Of a stretch of 39,628 nt of DNA, positions 32,466-39,628 are shown piece by piece. Each line of letters starts with the position of its first letter. The first letter of the stretch is position 1. Position numbers and translations under genes: made by a program. The notes under the pieces were generated by a model. The model did no database searches and had not been told where the DNA came from. It saw only the letters and a program-made list of their open reading frames with translations. The DNA is from Trichococcus sp. (GTDB lineage: Bacteria > Bacillota > Bacilli > Lactobacillales > Aerococcaceae), in assembly GCA_030153215.1 (NCBI GenBank), contig JASKKA010000011.1, positions 1 through 39,628 of the forward strand. Direction: 5' to 3'.

Positions 32466-33304
32466 TCAGACCCACCCCATTTCGTATTGTCAAAGAAATC
32501 CTGAATGAAATTGGTAGTTTTTTCTTCCTCTTCTTCCACGACCAGTTGTTCCGTCAGGTAGGTGACAAAATCATCACGGCTCATTTCGCGCAACAGGCTC
32601 GTTTTGTGGGCTATGCTGACTCCTCCGGTTTCTTCCGAAACGATGATGGTGATGGCATCACTGACTTCACCAAGACCGATTGCGGCACGGTGCCTGGTTC
32701 CCAGCTCCTTCGGGATAAAGGAACTTTCCGATAACGGCAGATAACTGGCTGCGGTCGCGATTTTATAATCCTGGATGATGACCGCACCATCATGCAAAGG
32801 CGTGTTGGGGATGAAAATATTGATCAGCAGCTGGTTGGTCACTTCTCCGCCGATCCTTATCCCCGTGGCAGCGTACTCATCCAGCAAACCTTGCTGCTCG
32901 ATGGATATCAGTGCTCCGATTTTTCGCTTTGCCATATATTGGACGGCCTTATCCAACTCCGTCACGAGGCGTTCGCTCATATTGACAGACCGTTTGACTT
33001 TCTTTCTGAATCCTGTTTTTCCCAGATGCTCCAAGCCTCTTCTGATTTCCGGCTGAAACACGATAATGACCGCCACGACACCCCATTGGATGACGCGGTT
33101 CATGATCCAATCTATCGTCTGCAACTGAAGTGTGACAGCAGCCAGTTTGATCAGCACGATGATGCCGATCCCTTTCAGCAATTGAATGGAACGCGTCCCT
33201 TTTAAAATCATGATCAACTTGTAGACCAGATACCATACCAACAGGATATCCACTATATCAAAGGCATTGCTCCAAGTGATCACTTCTCCCCAATCGATTG
33301 ACAC
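32462..33304 (-). CDS. cdaA: Diadenylate cyclase CdaA
   Basis: A 280-aa membrane cyclase that makes c-di-AMP from two ATP. Three helices lie in residues ~15-85 and a DisA_N catalytic domain follows, with DGA at 172-174 and RHR at 204-206. The start is GTG at 33304; GGAGG lies 7 nt upstream, and the nearby ATG is out of frame. It controls turgor, potassium transport and wall homeostasis, consistent with its operon partners cdaR and glmM. Confidence 0.95.
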   Translation of the reverse strand: MSIDWGEVITWSNAFDIVDILLVWYLVYKLIMILKGTRSIQLLKGIGIIVLIKLAAVTLQLQTIDWIMNRVIQWGVVAVIIVFQPEIRRGLEHLGKTGFRKKVKRSVNMSERLVTELDKAVQYMAKRKIGALISIEQQGLLDEYAATGIRIGGEVTNQLLINIFIPNTPLHDGAVIIQDYKIATAASYLPLSESSFIPKELGTRHRAAIGLGEVSDAITIIVSEETGGVSIAHKTSLLREMSRDDFVTYLTEQLVVEEEEEKTTNFIQDFFDNTKWGGSE

Positions 33305-33337
33305 ATGCGCACCTCCACGTTCAAAGTTATATCGTCA

Positions 33338-33346
33338 ATTATATCA
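33338..33346 (-). promoter_or_regulatory. Extended -10 promoter of cdaA
   Basis: TGA-TATAAT on the minus strand (33346-33338). No convincing -35 box is seen, so this is probably a TGn-dependent promoter. Confidence 0.55.
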
Positions 33347-33445
33347 CAAATGATCCGACTGAATGGCATTGTTTCCTTGAGAAAGCGCTTCAGGAGCGTT
33401 ACAATGGAAGCAGATAGGCAATCGATCCCACATGAAGCATATCGT

Positions 33446-33473
33446 TTGCAAATCTGGCTCATTTTGCTACACT
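33446..33473 (+). promoter_or_regulatory. Promoter of the cupin gene
   Basis: TTGCAA (33446-33451), a 16-bp spacer and TACACT (33468-33473), with a TGC extended -10. Confidence 0.6.
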
Positions 33474-33525
33474 TAGTTTATAGTTATTACAATAAGATAA
33501 TCAGTTTAAATTAGGAGGAATTCAA

Positions 33526-33948
33526 ATGAGTATCGATTTTAAAGATCATGGCAAAAAACCTTACGTAGTCAACATCGAAGACGCAACCCTGCAGAATGAA
33601 AACTACCGCACAACAATCTGGACCGGCGAAAAATTACAGGTGACGGTGATGACGATCCAACCGAACGATGATATCGGATTGGAAGTCCACCATGGCATCG
33701 ACCAATTCATCCGTATCGAAGAAGGAGAAGGCTTGTGCGTGATGGGCGATGCAGAAGACGATCTGTACTTCGAACAGAAAGTTTCCGACGATGACGCTGT
33801 CTTTGTGCCTGCCGACAAATGGCACAACATCACAAATACTGGGGATAAACCACTGAAGCTGTATACGATCTATGCAGGACCTGACCATGTACCAGGAACT
33901 GTCCACCCGACCCACGAAGACGCCGAAAACGATCCGAATGAACATTAA
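33526..33948 (+). CDS. Cupin-domain protein
   Basis: A 140-aa single-domain cupin. Metal-binding motif 1 is seen as GLEVHHGIDQFIRIEEGEG and motif 2 as VFVPADKWHNITNTGDKPLKLY. Small cupins of this kind bind a divalent metal and act as isomerases, sugar binders or oxygenases; the substrate is unknown here. The tail (HPTHEDAENDPNEH) is polar and probably flexible. AGGAGG precedes the ATG. It is monocistronic with its own promoter and terminator. Confidence 0.85.
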   Translation: MSIDFKDHGKKPYVVNIEDATLQNENYRTTIWTGEKLQVTVMTIQPNDDIGLEVHHGIDQFIRIEEGEGLCVMGDAEDDLYFEQKVSDDDAVFVPADKWHNITNTGDKPLKLYTIYAGPDHVPGTVHPTHEDAENDPNEH

Positions 33949-33964
33949 ATACGAAAAGCAAAAC

Positions 33965-33998
33965 GAGCCCAGGAAATTAATCCCGGGCTCATTTTTTT
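33965..33998 (+). terminator. Terminator of the cupin gene
   Basis: GAGCCC-GG and CC-GGGCTC pair around an 8-nt loop, followed by T7 (33992-33998). The opposite strand is also T-rich after the stem, so it may serve the converging zinc-ribbon gene. Confidence 0.85.
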
Positions 33999-34009
33999 AT
34001 TCATCAGAA

Positions 34010-34210
34010 TCAATCAACCAGTTTCGCTAGTTCTTCTTCAGGCAAGTAAAAAGATACTTTGCCGCATTGTGGGCACACAGCCGCTTCCAAAGCCGCTTTT
34101 GTATGTTCGTTCAATGTTTTTTCCTTCGCTAATTCAACAAGATAAACTCCTTGGGAATACAAACCTAATCCTTCAATTAAATCAACGTTGCAATCTGTGC
34201 ATTTAGCCAT
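34010..34210 (-). CDS. Small zinc-ribbon protein, 66 aa
   Basis: Two Cys pairs (AKCTDCN and AVCPQCGK) form a probable zinc site at either end of a short segment. The rest reads VELAKEKTLNEHTKAALEAAVC...FYLPEEELAKLVD. GGGGG precedes the ATG. Similar short nucleic-acid- or protein-binding ribbons occur in Firmicutes without a known role. It is monocistronic, converging on the cupin gene. Confidence 0.75.
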   Translation of the reverse strand: MAKCTDCNVDLIEGLGLYSQGVYLVELAKEKTLNEHTKAALEAAVCPQCGKVSFYLPEEELAKLVD

Positions 34211-34363
34211 CGTGTTTCCCCCTCTTTCTCTTCGATAATTGTCTATTATTTTGGAACAACCGCTTCATCCATCATATCACGTTTTTCCGATGAAACATTT
34301 TTCCAAATTATGAACTTTTATCTCATAATCTAGAAAACCAGTCACGTCGGCACAAAAATCGAC

Positions 34364-34403
34364 AAAAAAGCCCGTCCCCCGTTCTGTACGGTAGGGCGAG
34401 CTT
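34364..34403 (-). terminator. Terminator of the metallophosphoesterase gene
   Basis: AAAGCTCGCCC on the minus strand pairs with the GGACGGGCTTT arm across an imperfect centre, followed by a run of T (A-run 34364-34369). Confidence 0.75.
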
Positions 34404-34408
34404 TATCC

Positions 34409-35770
34409 TTATTGATGCTGCGGAATCACAATGTTCTGATCTTCCAAATTTTTATCCTGCAGCAATTGACTTGTGTATTTTTTGAGAAAACTCTCACTGT
34501 TCTGTTGGATGATTTGATAGCCGGCATGGCTGGTCCATTCATCCAACAAGCTTTCATCCTCGATATAATCCTCACCGGAAAAAAAGCGGACATTCATCCT
34601 CCCGACGTAGTCCATGACAGCTGCTTCGTAGGCTTCCTCATACCATTGCTCTTCAAACATCATCTGCAAAGCCAAATTCTCGCCATCGCGCTTGAACAAG
34701 TCATGGGCTGTCTGCGTGTACGCAAGCAATTCCGGATCTTTGACCCCTGTCGCTTCCGCCCAGCCCTCTACATCCAAGGATTTGCGCTGGTAAGCTAATT
34801 CCTCATCGGACAAGGTTATTTCCCCGATTGCGTTGGGGAATATGGACAGGGCTCCGGTTACGACTTCATAGAAAGGAGTCTGCGTATCTGCTGCCTCAGA
34901 AATATCCTGTGCATGGATGTGCCCCGCAAAGCTCGTTTGGATGCCTTTTTCTGCAAAATAGTCGATTGCCTCCTCCGCATTTTCCAAAACAAACCCTCCG
35001 CCTAATCTGCCGGTATGGTTCAGAAGCGGATGATGCCCGATCAACTGGACAGCCTGAACGGTTTCATCCTGCAATTCAAAATAGCCATCGAGCCAGGCAT
35101 ATGCCTCATCCTTAATTCTTCCCTCCGTTGTGGGGGCTTTTGTACTCTTTTTTTCGCTGTATATATTGGTGTCGATCATCAAAAAAGGAAATCCCGCTTT
35201 CGGCTCCATCACATAGCTCAAGGATTCCGGGTCTTTGCTGATGGCCAGATCATAGCCATAATCCGCAAAGATTTCTTGGAAATCCTCGGGTGTTGCTTGC
35301 GCGACGACTGCCATTTCTTCCCCTTCGAATTTCCGGGCCCAGCCGCTGTGGATATCATGGTTTCCTGGTATCACACTGACTTGCGTCCCATTTTTTTCGA
35401 TTCTTTCAAAAAAGGCAGCCAATTCCACCATGCTTTGGTATTCTCCATTGAAGGTCAGATCTCCGCTGACGATCAGCAGATCCGGCTGTTCTTTCGCCGC
35501 TTCCCAAACAAGTGCCTCCATCATTTCCGGCACATGCTTCAAGTCTTTACCGGCGGAAGTCGCTTGCATCCGGGCAAAGGCTTCGCCGTCATCAAACAGA
35601 TCCGGGGAGAGATAGTGGATATCCGTCACCATCCAAATCTTTAAATTTTCGTCGTTGCCGACCAAAGGGGTAAATGTTTGCATAGCGCGCTCCTCATCTT
35701 TTTGATTGTTCAACCCAAAAAGAAAAAGACCAGCCAGCAATACCGTCAGTGCCCTGAATAATTTTTTCAT
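34409..35770 (-). CDS. Secreted calcineurin-like metallophosphoesterase
   Basis: A 453-aa protein with an N-terminal hydrophobic segment (MKKLFRALTVLLAGLFLFGL) that is a signal peptide or anchor. All metal-site motifs are present: DIHYLS, SGDLTFNG, PGNHDIHSG, IGHHPLL and AGHIHAQD. The C-terminal ~130 residues are acidic and helical and probably a separate domain. It should hydrolyse phosphodiesters or phosphomonoesters outside the cell; the substrate is not evident. The ATG at 35770 is preferred to a preceding TTG. Confidence 0.88.
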   Translation of the reverse strand: MKKLFRALTVLLAGLFLFGLNNQKDEERAMQTFTPLVGNDENLKIWMVTDIHYLSPDLFDDGEAFARMQATSAGKDLKHVPEMMEALVWEAAKEQPDLLIVSGDLTFNGEYQSMVELAAFFERIEKNGTQVSVIPGNHDIHSGWARKFEGEEMAVVAQATPEDFQEIFADYGYDLAISKDPESLSYVMEPKAGFPFLMIDTNIYSEKKSTKAPTTEGRIKDEAYAWLDGYFELQDETVQAVQLIGHHPLLNHTGRLGGGFVLENAEEAIDYFAEKGIQTSFAGHIHAQDISEAADTQTPFYEVVTGALSIFPNAIGEITLSDEELAYQRKSLDVEGWAEATGVKDPELLAYTQTAHDLFKRDGENLALQMMFEEQWYEEAYEAAVMDYVGRMNVRFFSGEDYIEDESLLDEWTSHAGYQIIQQNSESFLKKYTSQLLQDKNLEDQNIVIPQHQ

Positions 35771-35846
35771 CAATTGATAGCTCCCTATGGATCATTTGGA
35801 CTCATTATAGTGGTTATGCTTGCTGTTTGTCGAGCTGTTTGCTGAC

Positions 35847-35895
35847 AAAAAAGAAGCGTACCGGAAATCATCGCGATGATTCCGGAACGCTTCTT
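35847..35895 (-). terminator. Terminator of the tRNA operon
   Basis: On the minus strand AAGAAGCGT-CCGGAATCAT-CGCG-ATGATTTCCGG-ACGCTTCTT is a long stem with few mismatches followed by T6. Confidence 0.92.
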
Positions 35896-35904
35896 CATTT
35901 TTGA

Positions 35905-35976
35905 CTGGGCTAGCTGGATTCGAACCAACGAATGACAGAGTCAAAGTCTGTTGCCTTACCGCTTGGCGATAGCCCA
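35905..35976 (-). tRNA. tRNA-Gln (UUG)
   Basis: Acceptor TGGGCTA pairs with TAGCCCA with discriminator G. Anticodon TTG lies in the loop of the GACTTTGACTC segment, and the T-loop reads GGTTCGAATCC. The gene does not encode the 3' CCA (TCA follows). The T1-A72 pair is usual for bacterial tRNA-Gln. Confidence 0.95.
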
Positions 35977-35977
35977 A

Positions 35978-36061
35978 TGGTGGAGGGAGGCAGATTCGAA
36001 CTGCCGAACCCGAAGGAGCGGATTTACAGTCCGCCGCGTTTAGCCACTTCGCTATCCCTCC
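35978..36061 (-). tRNA. tRNA-Tyr (GUA)
   Basis: Acceptor GGAGGGA pairs with TCCCTCC, with discriminator A and an encoded CCA. The anticodon is GTA in GGACTGTAAATCC. The long variable arm (class II, CTCCTTCGGG) is as expected for tRNA-Tyr. One base separates it from tRNA-Gln downstream. Confidence 0.96.
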
Positions 36062-36091
36062 GTTCGCTTTCCTTAAAAAGCTGACCAATAT

Positions 36092-36120
36092 ATAATATAA
36101 CAGCGGCAATTGAATTTCAA
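36092..36120 (-). promoter_or_regulatory. Promoter of the tRNA pair
   Basis: On the minus strand TTGAAA (36120-36115), 17 bp, TATTAT (36097-36092). Transcription starts about 25 bp before tRNA-Tyr. Confidence 0.75.
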
Positions 36121-36209
36121 GAGATAAATCTGAAATTTTAGTAGTTTTTAATAGCAGTTTTTAATGCCCATCCGTTTACCGGCAATCCAGGACAATTAGC
36201 CGCATATGC

Positions 36210-37793
36210 CTACAGGTTCCCCGAACGGAATATGGAAATCAGCAACCAGATGCTGAACAGACCAGCAATCACGAAGCCTGCTTGCCCCAGGAATTGCCCT
36301 CCCGGTGTACCGGACATGATGGCGGACGACAGCAACAATCCGGCAACGATCAGGGAGATAACGACGCGATTGGACATTTTTTTGACGTCCTTCCACTTGT
36401 CATCCAGCTGATCGACATCGATCCGCAGCATGGTCCTGCCGCTTGCCGTCTGCTTCAGCAACGACAACAGGCTGCTCGGGATCTCGCTGCTGTCCTTGAT
36501 GAAGGCATAGCCCCTCAAAGCCAACTTTTCCGCAGAAAATTTTTGCATCAGCGTCGTCAGCGTAAAGCTTTCCTTCAGGTAGTCCTTCGCGATCGAAATC
36601 AGGTTCAGTTCAGGGGAAATTTCCAGAAAAACGCCTTCCAGTATCGATAAAGACTTAGCGAGGATCGTCAGATCGCTCGGAATGGCGATATTATGCCGTT
36701 TGAACATTCTGATGAAATCGGTAATGAACGTCCCCAGATTCACGTTCAGCATATTGTTCGAAAGGTACATATCGAACAGCATTTCGACATCGGCGTACAG
36801 ATTGCGTTTGTCCACCCGTCCTTTCGGCGTCCCCAATTCCAGACAGACCTTCACCATCCGATCCAGATCTTTCGAGGCCAATCCCTGGAGAATATCATTC
36901 AGCGATTTTTTCGTGGTCTCCGACAAATCCCCCATGATGCCGAAATCGATAAAATAAATTTTGCCTTCTTTGATGATCAGGTTTCCCGGATGGGGATCAC
37001 CATGGAAAAAGCCGTCGTGGAAAACTTGTTTCAGATAGGCCAACATCAATTTGCGGCTGATATCATCCAAATCATAGCCAAGCAGGTCCAACTGTTCGCG
37101 GTTGGTGATTTTGGTGCCTTCGATGTACTCTTCCACCAATACCCGGCGCGTCGTAAGTCCCGAATAGATTTTCGGGACACCGATGCAGGCGATGTTGGCA
37201 TTGAGGTCCCTGAAGCGTTGCAGGAGCTGCGCTTCGTTGCGGAAATCCAGTTCGATCAAAGTGTTCGCCTTCACTTGCTCCAGTGCTTCTTTGGGATCGA
37301 CTACCTCCACCAGTTCCTTCGGGATTTTCCCGCTGAGGCGGATCAGGATGTCCAAGTCCCGGATCAACAAATCATCGATGATCGGGCGCTGCACTTTCAC
37401 GACCACTTCCTCCCCTGTCCGGAGAACCGCCCGATGGACCTGGGCAATCGATGCACTGGCAAGCGGTTTTTCCTCGATGGACAGGAAAGCTTCGCCTAAG
37501 GACAGTTTTGTTTCTTCCATAAAGATGCGCTCGACTTCCGCAAACGGAAATTCCGGTGCTTTGTCCTGCAGATGCGCCAGTTCTTCAACAAATGCCTGCG
37601 GGAGAATGTCGATGCGGGTGGAGAGGATCTGGCCGATTTTGATGAAGCTCGGCCCTAGTTTCTCGAAAGCAAGACGAAGGTTCTCGGGATCCTGGTCTTT
37701 TCGGCTCGGCTTCACCTGATTATGATAAAGGAATTGAAGCCCGTAAGAGGACAGGATCCGGACAATTTCATGCAGCCGTTCGTCTCTTGCCAT
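36210..37793 (-). CDS. UbiB/ABC1-family atypical kinase
   Basis: A 527-aa member of the AarF/UbiB kinase-like family. The KxGQ motif is at 52-55 (FIKIGQILSTR), the Ala-rich loop at 111-120 (LASASIAQVH), the ATP-contact Lys at 133 (VVVKVQRP), and the active-site block GFFHGDPHPGN with metal Asp in FIDFG. Two membrane helices close the chain (about 475-525). UbiB proteins act in isoprenoid-lipid or quinone handling and some have ATPase activity. The role in this organism is not known. GGAGGGG precedes the ATG. It is the last gene after yidD and the phasin-like gene; no terminator seen. Confidence 0.9.
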   Translation of the reverse strand: MARDERLHEIVRILSSYGLQFLYHNQVKPSRKDQDPENLRLAFEKLGPSFIKIGQILSTRIDILPQAFVEELAHLQDKAPEFPFAEVERIFMEETKLSLGEAFLSIEEKPLASASIAQVHRAVLRTGEEVVVKVQRPIIDDLLIRDLDILIRLSGKIPKELVEVVDPKEALEQVKANTLIELDFRNEAQLLQRFRDLNANIACIGVPKIYSGLTTRRVLVEEYIEGTKITNREQLDLLGYDLDDISRKLMLAYLKQVFHDGFFHGDPHPGNLIIKEGKIYFIDFGIMGDLSETTKKSLNDILQGLASKDLDRMVKVCLELGTPKGRVDKRNLYADVEMLFDMYLSNNMLNVNLGTFITDFIRMFKRHNIAIPSDLTILAKSLSILEGVFLEISPELNLISIAKDYLKESFTLTTLMQKFSAEKLALRGYAFIKDSSEIPSSLLSLLKQTASGRTMLRIDVDQLDDKWKDVKKMSNRVVISLIVAGLLLSSAIMSGTPGGQFLGQAGFVIAGLFSIWLLISIFRSGNL

Positions 37794-37823
37794 CCTAACC
37801 CCTCCTTCATCTTTTGCGGTTGC

Positions 37824-38105
37824 TTATTTGTTCAACAATTGATCCAACTTGGCGTTGATCGCATCCATCTTGGCTTCCAGCGCCTGCACATCCTCTTTTT
37901 TGGCGAACGGCAGATTATCCAGTTCCGCTTTCGTCGCCGGAACGATTCCTGAAGCTTTGCGGGTCAACTCCGTCTGCAGTTCTTTTCCCTCCTGGACCGT
38001 AACGCGCCCTTTTTCGACCATTTCATTGATCAGCTTTTCAGCCTTCTCGATTGAAGTGGAAGTCATGCCGACACCTGCTAAGAAAATCTTCTTTAATTCA
38101 TCCAT
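37824..38105 (-). CDS. Phasin-like coiled-coil protein, 93 aa
   Basis: A 93-aa helical protein starting MDELKKIFLAGVGMTSTSIEKAEKLINEMVEKGRVTVQEGKEL, the pattern of the phasin-related polyhydroxyalkanoate regulator family (COG3937-like), ending in a coiled coil, LEAKMDAINAKLDQLL. Despite the name, such short proteins occur in bacteria without PHA genes, often beside UbiB homologs. AAGGAGA precedes the ATG. It lies between yidD and the kinase gene (45- and 30-bp gaps). It is probably a partner of the kinase; this is inferred from position. Confidence 0.82.
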   Translation of the reverse strand: MDELKKIFLAGVGMTSTSIEKAEKLINEMVEKGRVTVQEGKELQTELTRKASGIVPATKAELDNLPFAKKEDVQALEAKMDAINAKLDQLLNK

Positions 38106-38150
38106 TTTAATCTCTCCTTTGATTACCGAAATGGGAAAATCCGAAAAATT

Positions 38151-38444
38151 TTAGTGCTTATGGAAATGTTCATGCTCTGAATGACTGTGTTCGTGTTCGT
38201 CTTCATCTTCATTGTTGCGGCGGATGCTGAATTGTTCGGGCACCGGATCGTATCCGCCTTTGACAAAAGGATGGCATCTGAGGATGCGCGCGATTCCCAT
38301 CAGACTGCCCTTGATTGCACCATGCTTTTGAATGGCTTGAACCGCATAGTTCGAGCAAGTCGGATAGTACCGGCAGCTTGGCGGGAACAGCGGGGATATC
38401 ACTTTCTGGTAACCACGTATCAAACCTATAAAAATTTTCTTCAT
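38151..38444 (-). CDS. yidD: Membrane insertion efficiency factor YidD, with His-rich tail
   Basis: A 97-aa protein. Residues ~1-70 are the YidD core: [35 protein letters not shown], with the conserved Cys pattern C-x-x-x-x-x-C and a later Cys in RCHP, and GGYDPVP. YidD aids insertion of membrane proteins together with YidC. The last ~21 residues are acidic and hold seven His ([15 protein letters not shown]), a likely metal-binding extension. GAAGC precedes the ATG; only about 60 bp separate it from the divergent ECF gene. Confidence 0.92.
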   Translation of the reverse strand: MKKIFIGLIRGYQKVISPLFPPSCRYYPTCSNYAVQAIQKHGAIKGSLMGIARILRCHPFVKGGYDPVPEQFSIRRNNEDEDEHEHSHSEHEHFHKH

Positions 38445-38505
38445 GGCGGCTTCCTTTCTGGCTCTATACTGCTATTTTACCCTTTTTTCCGCAAAAATAA
38501 AATAA

Positions 38506-39078
38506 TATAAAACGTACCGCATCGCTATTCTCGGCATTCTGTCTGCCTTCATCATCATCCAGACATTCGTTCCCTTCCTGGGCAACATCCCGATTCCGCC
38601 ACTGAATCCGACCATCATCCATATCACGGTCATTGTGGCCGCTTTTGTCCTGAGCACGAAGGACGGTATGCTCGTCGGGCTTGTCTGGGGCTTGGCGCGC
38701 ATGGTCAAAGCCTATACACTGCCGGCTTCCCCTTTGGATCTGCTGCTTTGGACTAATCCGATCATCGCAGTCGTTCCGCGTGTGATGGTAGGGCTTGTGG
38801 CAGGCCTCATTTTTCACGCTTTTCTGAAACGCAAACAGGAAAAACGCGGAATGGTCGTCGCTGCCGTTTTGGGATCCTTGACCAATACCGTGCTTGTCTT
38901 GGGATTCATCGCCCTTTTCTATGGCAATGAATACGCCACAGCCCTGAATGTCGATCCATCCAACCTGTTGAAGGTATTGGCCGGCATCGTCGCAACGAAC
39001 GGACTCGGCGAAGCCGTCGCAGCCGGCTTGATTGCTCCATTCATCGCCAAGGCCCTGATGAAAGTCCGCCGGAAATAA
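38506..39078 (+). pseudogene. ECF transporter S-component gene without a start codon
   Basis: The frame is open from 38506 to the stop at 39076-39078 and encodes YKTYRIAILGILSAF, IPPLNPTIIHITVIVAAF and further helices typical of ECF S-components. No ATG, GTG or TTG occurs before GTG at 38635, which would remove the first helix and the conserved PLNPTIIHIT block. No ribosome-binding sequence is seen upstream; TAA lies at 38503. It may be truncated by a deletion or start from a rare ATT/ATC codon. The substrate is unknown. Confidence 0.6.
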
Positions 39079-39086
39079 GAAAAGCG

Positions 39087-39406
39087 GAACGGGTTCGTTC
39101 AGCCCTAGGTTAAGGATACACTGTGACCTATTCGGTCAAGTACTCTGATGTCACAGTGCGACATCAGAGGGCCTCACTGCGAGACCGGTTGGATGGCCTG
39201 ATGACAGGACTAAGCGATTGAAATCGCAAGAGTCATGACAATTTAGGAAATCGGTCCGCAACGTGACTGTGCCGGTCAGTTGTATCACGTTTCTAAGTCA
39301 TCATAGATGACAAGAACCATGACAAGTCGCACAGTATCCTTAGCTCACAGAGACAAGGGGTTCCTTCCTAATTTCCGAAGGGCTTACCCGTGAAGCTAGC
39401 CATCTT
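39087..39406. repeat. Short MITE-like element, right copy (inverted)
   Basis: The ends at 39087-39106 and 39368-39404 are reverse complements of 114-133 (20/20) and 17-53 (35/37). The interior is about 160 bp longer than in the left copy and holds structured blocks: overlapping stems at 39119-39169 and two copies of the CAAGARYCATGACAA motif. There is no open reading frame. It begins 8 bp after the stop codon of the ECF S-component gene. Confidence 0.65.
39212..39325. repeat. Dispersed CAAGARYCATGACAA motif, copies 2 and 3
   Basis: Cores are at 39227-39241 and 39311-39325. Copy 2 follows the hairpin GCGATT-GA-AATCGC and is followed by GAAATCGG and AACGTGA...TCACGTT, the same order as at 9333-9452. 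Copy 3 has the core only. All lie inside the right-hand element. Confidence 0.5.
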
Positions 39407-39490
39407 TTTGAAAGCGCAAAATATTTGTCCATTTTAACGACACCTACGGTGATGCACTTTTGATTTTAACATTCTAAACTTTTTTGCAAC

Positions 39491-39524
39491 AAAAACGATG
39501 AGCCTGTCATGGCTCATCGTTTTT
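39491..39524. terminator. Bidirectional terminator at the right end
   Basis: AAAAACGATGAGCC (39491-39504) pairs perfectly with GGCTCATCGTTTTT (39511-39524). It most likely ends the gene entering from the right edge. Confidence 0.9.
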
Positions 39525-39534
39525 GTTTTGGATT

Positions 39535-39628
39535 TTATTGAAGTACAGGCTGAATGGCTAGCCACCCTTTGATGAGGGTCGGCATATTCAGGAACACCCA
39601 AGTCACAATCGATGCTCCGCCGATGCCA
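39535..39628 (-). CDS. Partial membrane-protein gene, C-terminal end only
   Basis: Thirty residues and a TAA stop, read from the window edge: GIGGASIVTWVFLNMPTL followed by IKGWLAIQPVLQ. The segment is hydrophobic with a Gly-rich beginning and resembles the last helix of a transporter. It lies directly before a strong terminator, which supports a real gene. The family cannot be determined from this fragment. Confidence 0.55.
   Translation of the reverse strand, partial: GIGGASIVTWVFLNMPTLIKGWLAIQPVLQ

Overview
The window reads as chromosomal DNA of a low-to-mid GC Gram-positive coccus of the Lactobacillales. Carnobacteriaceae, close to Trichococcus, is my best guess. Support: AGGAGG-type ribosome sites, TTGACA/TATAAT promoters, a glmS ribozyme, a TPP riboswitch on a tenA-ykoEDC type operon, cdaA-cdaR-glmM, a YefM/YoeB pair and a glucitol PTS with GutM. 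No phage, transposase or integrase gene is visible. The genus is inferred from gene content and was not tested by a search.

Layout. Positions 1-153 hold a small mobile-looking repeat. 154-5028 carry a 55-aa membrane peptide, a high-GC hairpin repeat, a DMT exporter, a MalY-like C-S lyase and a DUF4153 membrane protein. 5412-9339 carry an L-2-hydroxyacid dehydrogenase, then a TetR regulator followed by a MacB-like ABC transporter whose promoter holds a clear TetR-type operator. 9519-13475 carry an unrecognised 467-aa protein, a 1-kb gene-poor stretch, an AraC regulator and a GNAT enzyme. 13517-16346 carry a histidine kinase and response regulator divergent from a small secreted protein.

16556-20441 is a thiamine-precursor salvage operon under a TPP riboswitch: tenA, then an S-component, a double ATPase and a T-component. 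20481-26374 is a sorbitol operon: dehydrogenase, PRD regulator, GutM, IIC, IIBC and, last, an unusual fusion of a shortened glucitol IIA domain to a fructose-6-phosphate aldolase. The IIA half lacks the catalytic histidine. 26707-27305 is a YefM/YoeB toxin-antitoxin pair, followed by a second copy of the hairpin repeat.

27540-33343 is the amino-sugar and c-di-AMP block: cdaA, cdaR, glmM, then glmS behind its own promoter and glmS ribozyme. The rest carries a cupin, a zinc-ribbon protein, a secreted metallophosphoesterase, tRNA-Tyr and tRNA-Gln, an operon of yidD, a phasin-like gene and a UbiB-family kinase, and an ECF S-component gene with no start codon. The window ends with an inverted copy of the repeat seen at the left edge and the tail of one more membrane-protein gene.

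The most unusual items are the IIA-aldolase fusion with its missing histidine, the structured repeat found at 450-650 and 27352-27535, the end-flanking inverted repeats, and the possible TGCCATA boxes between the two-component system and the secreted protein.
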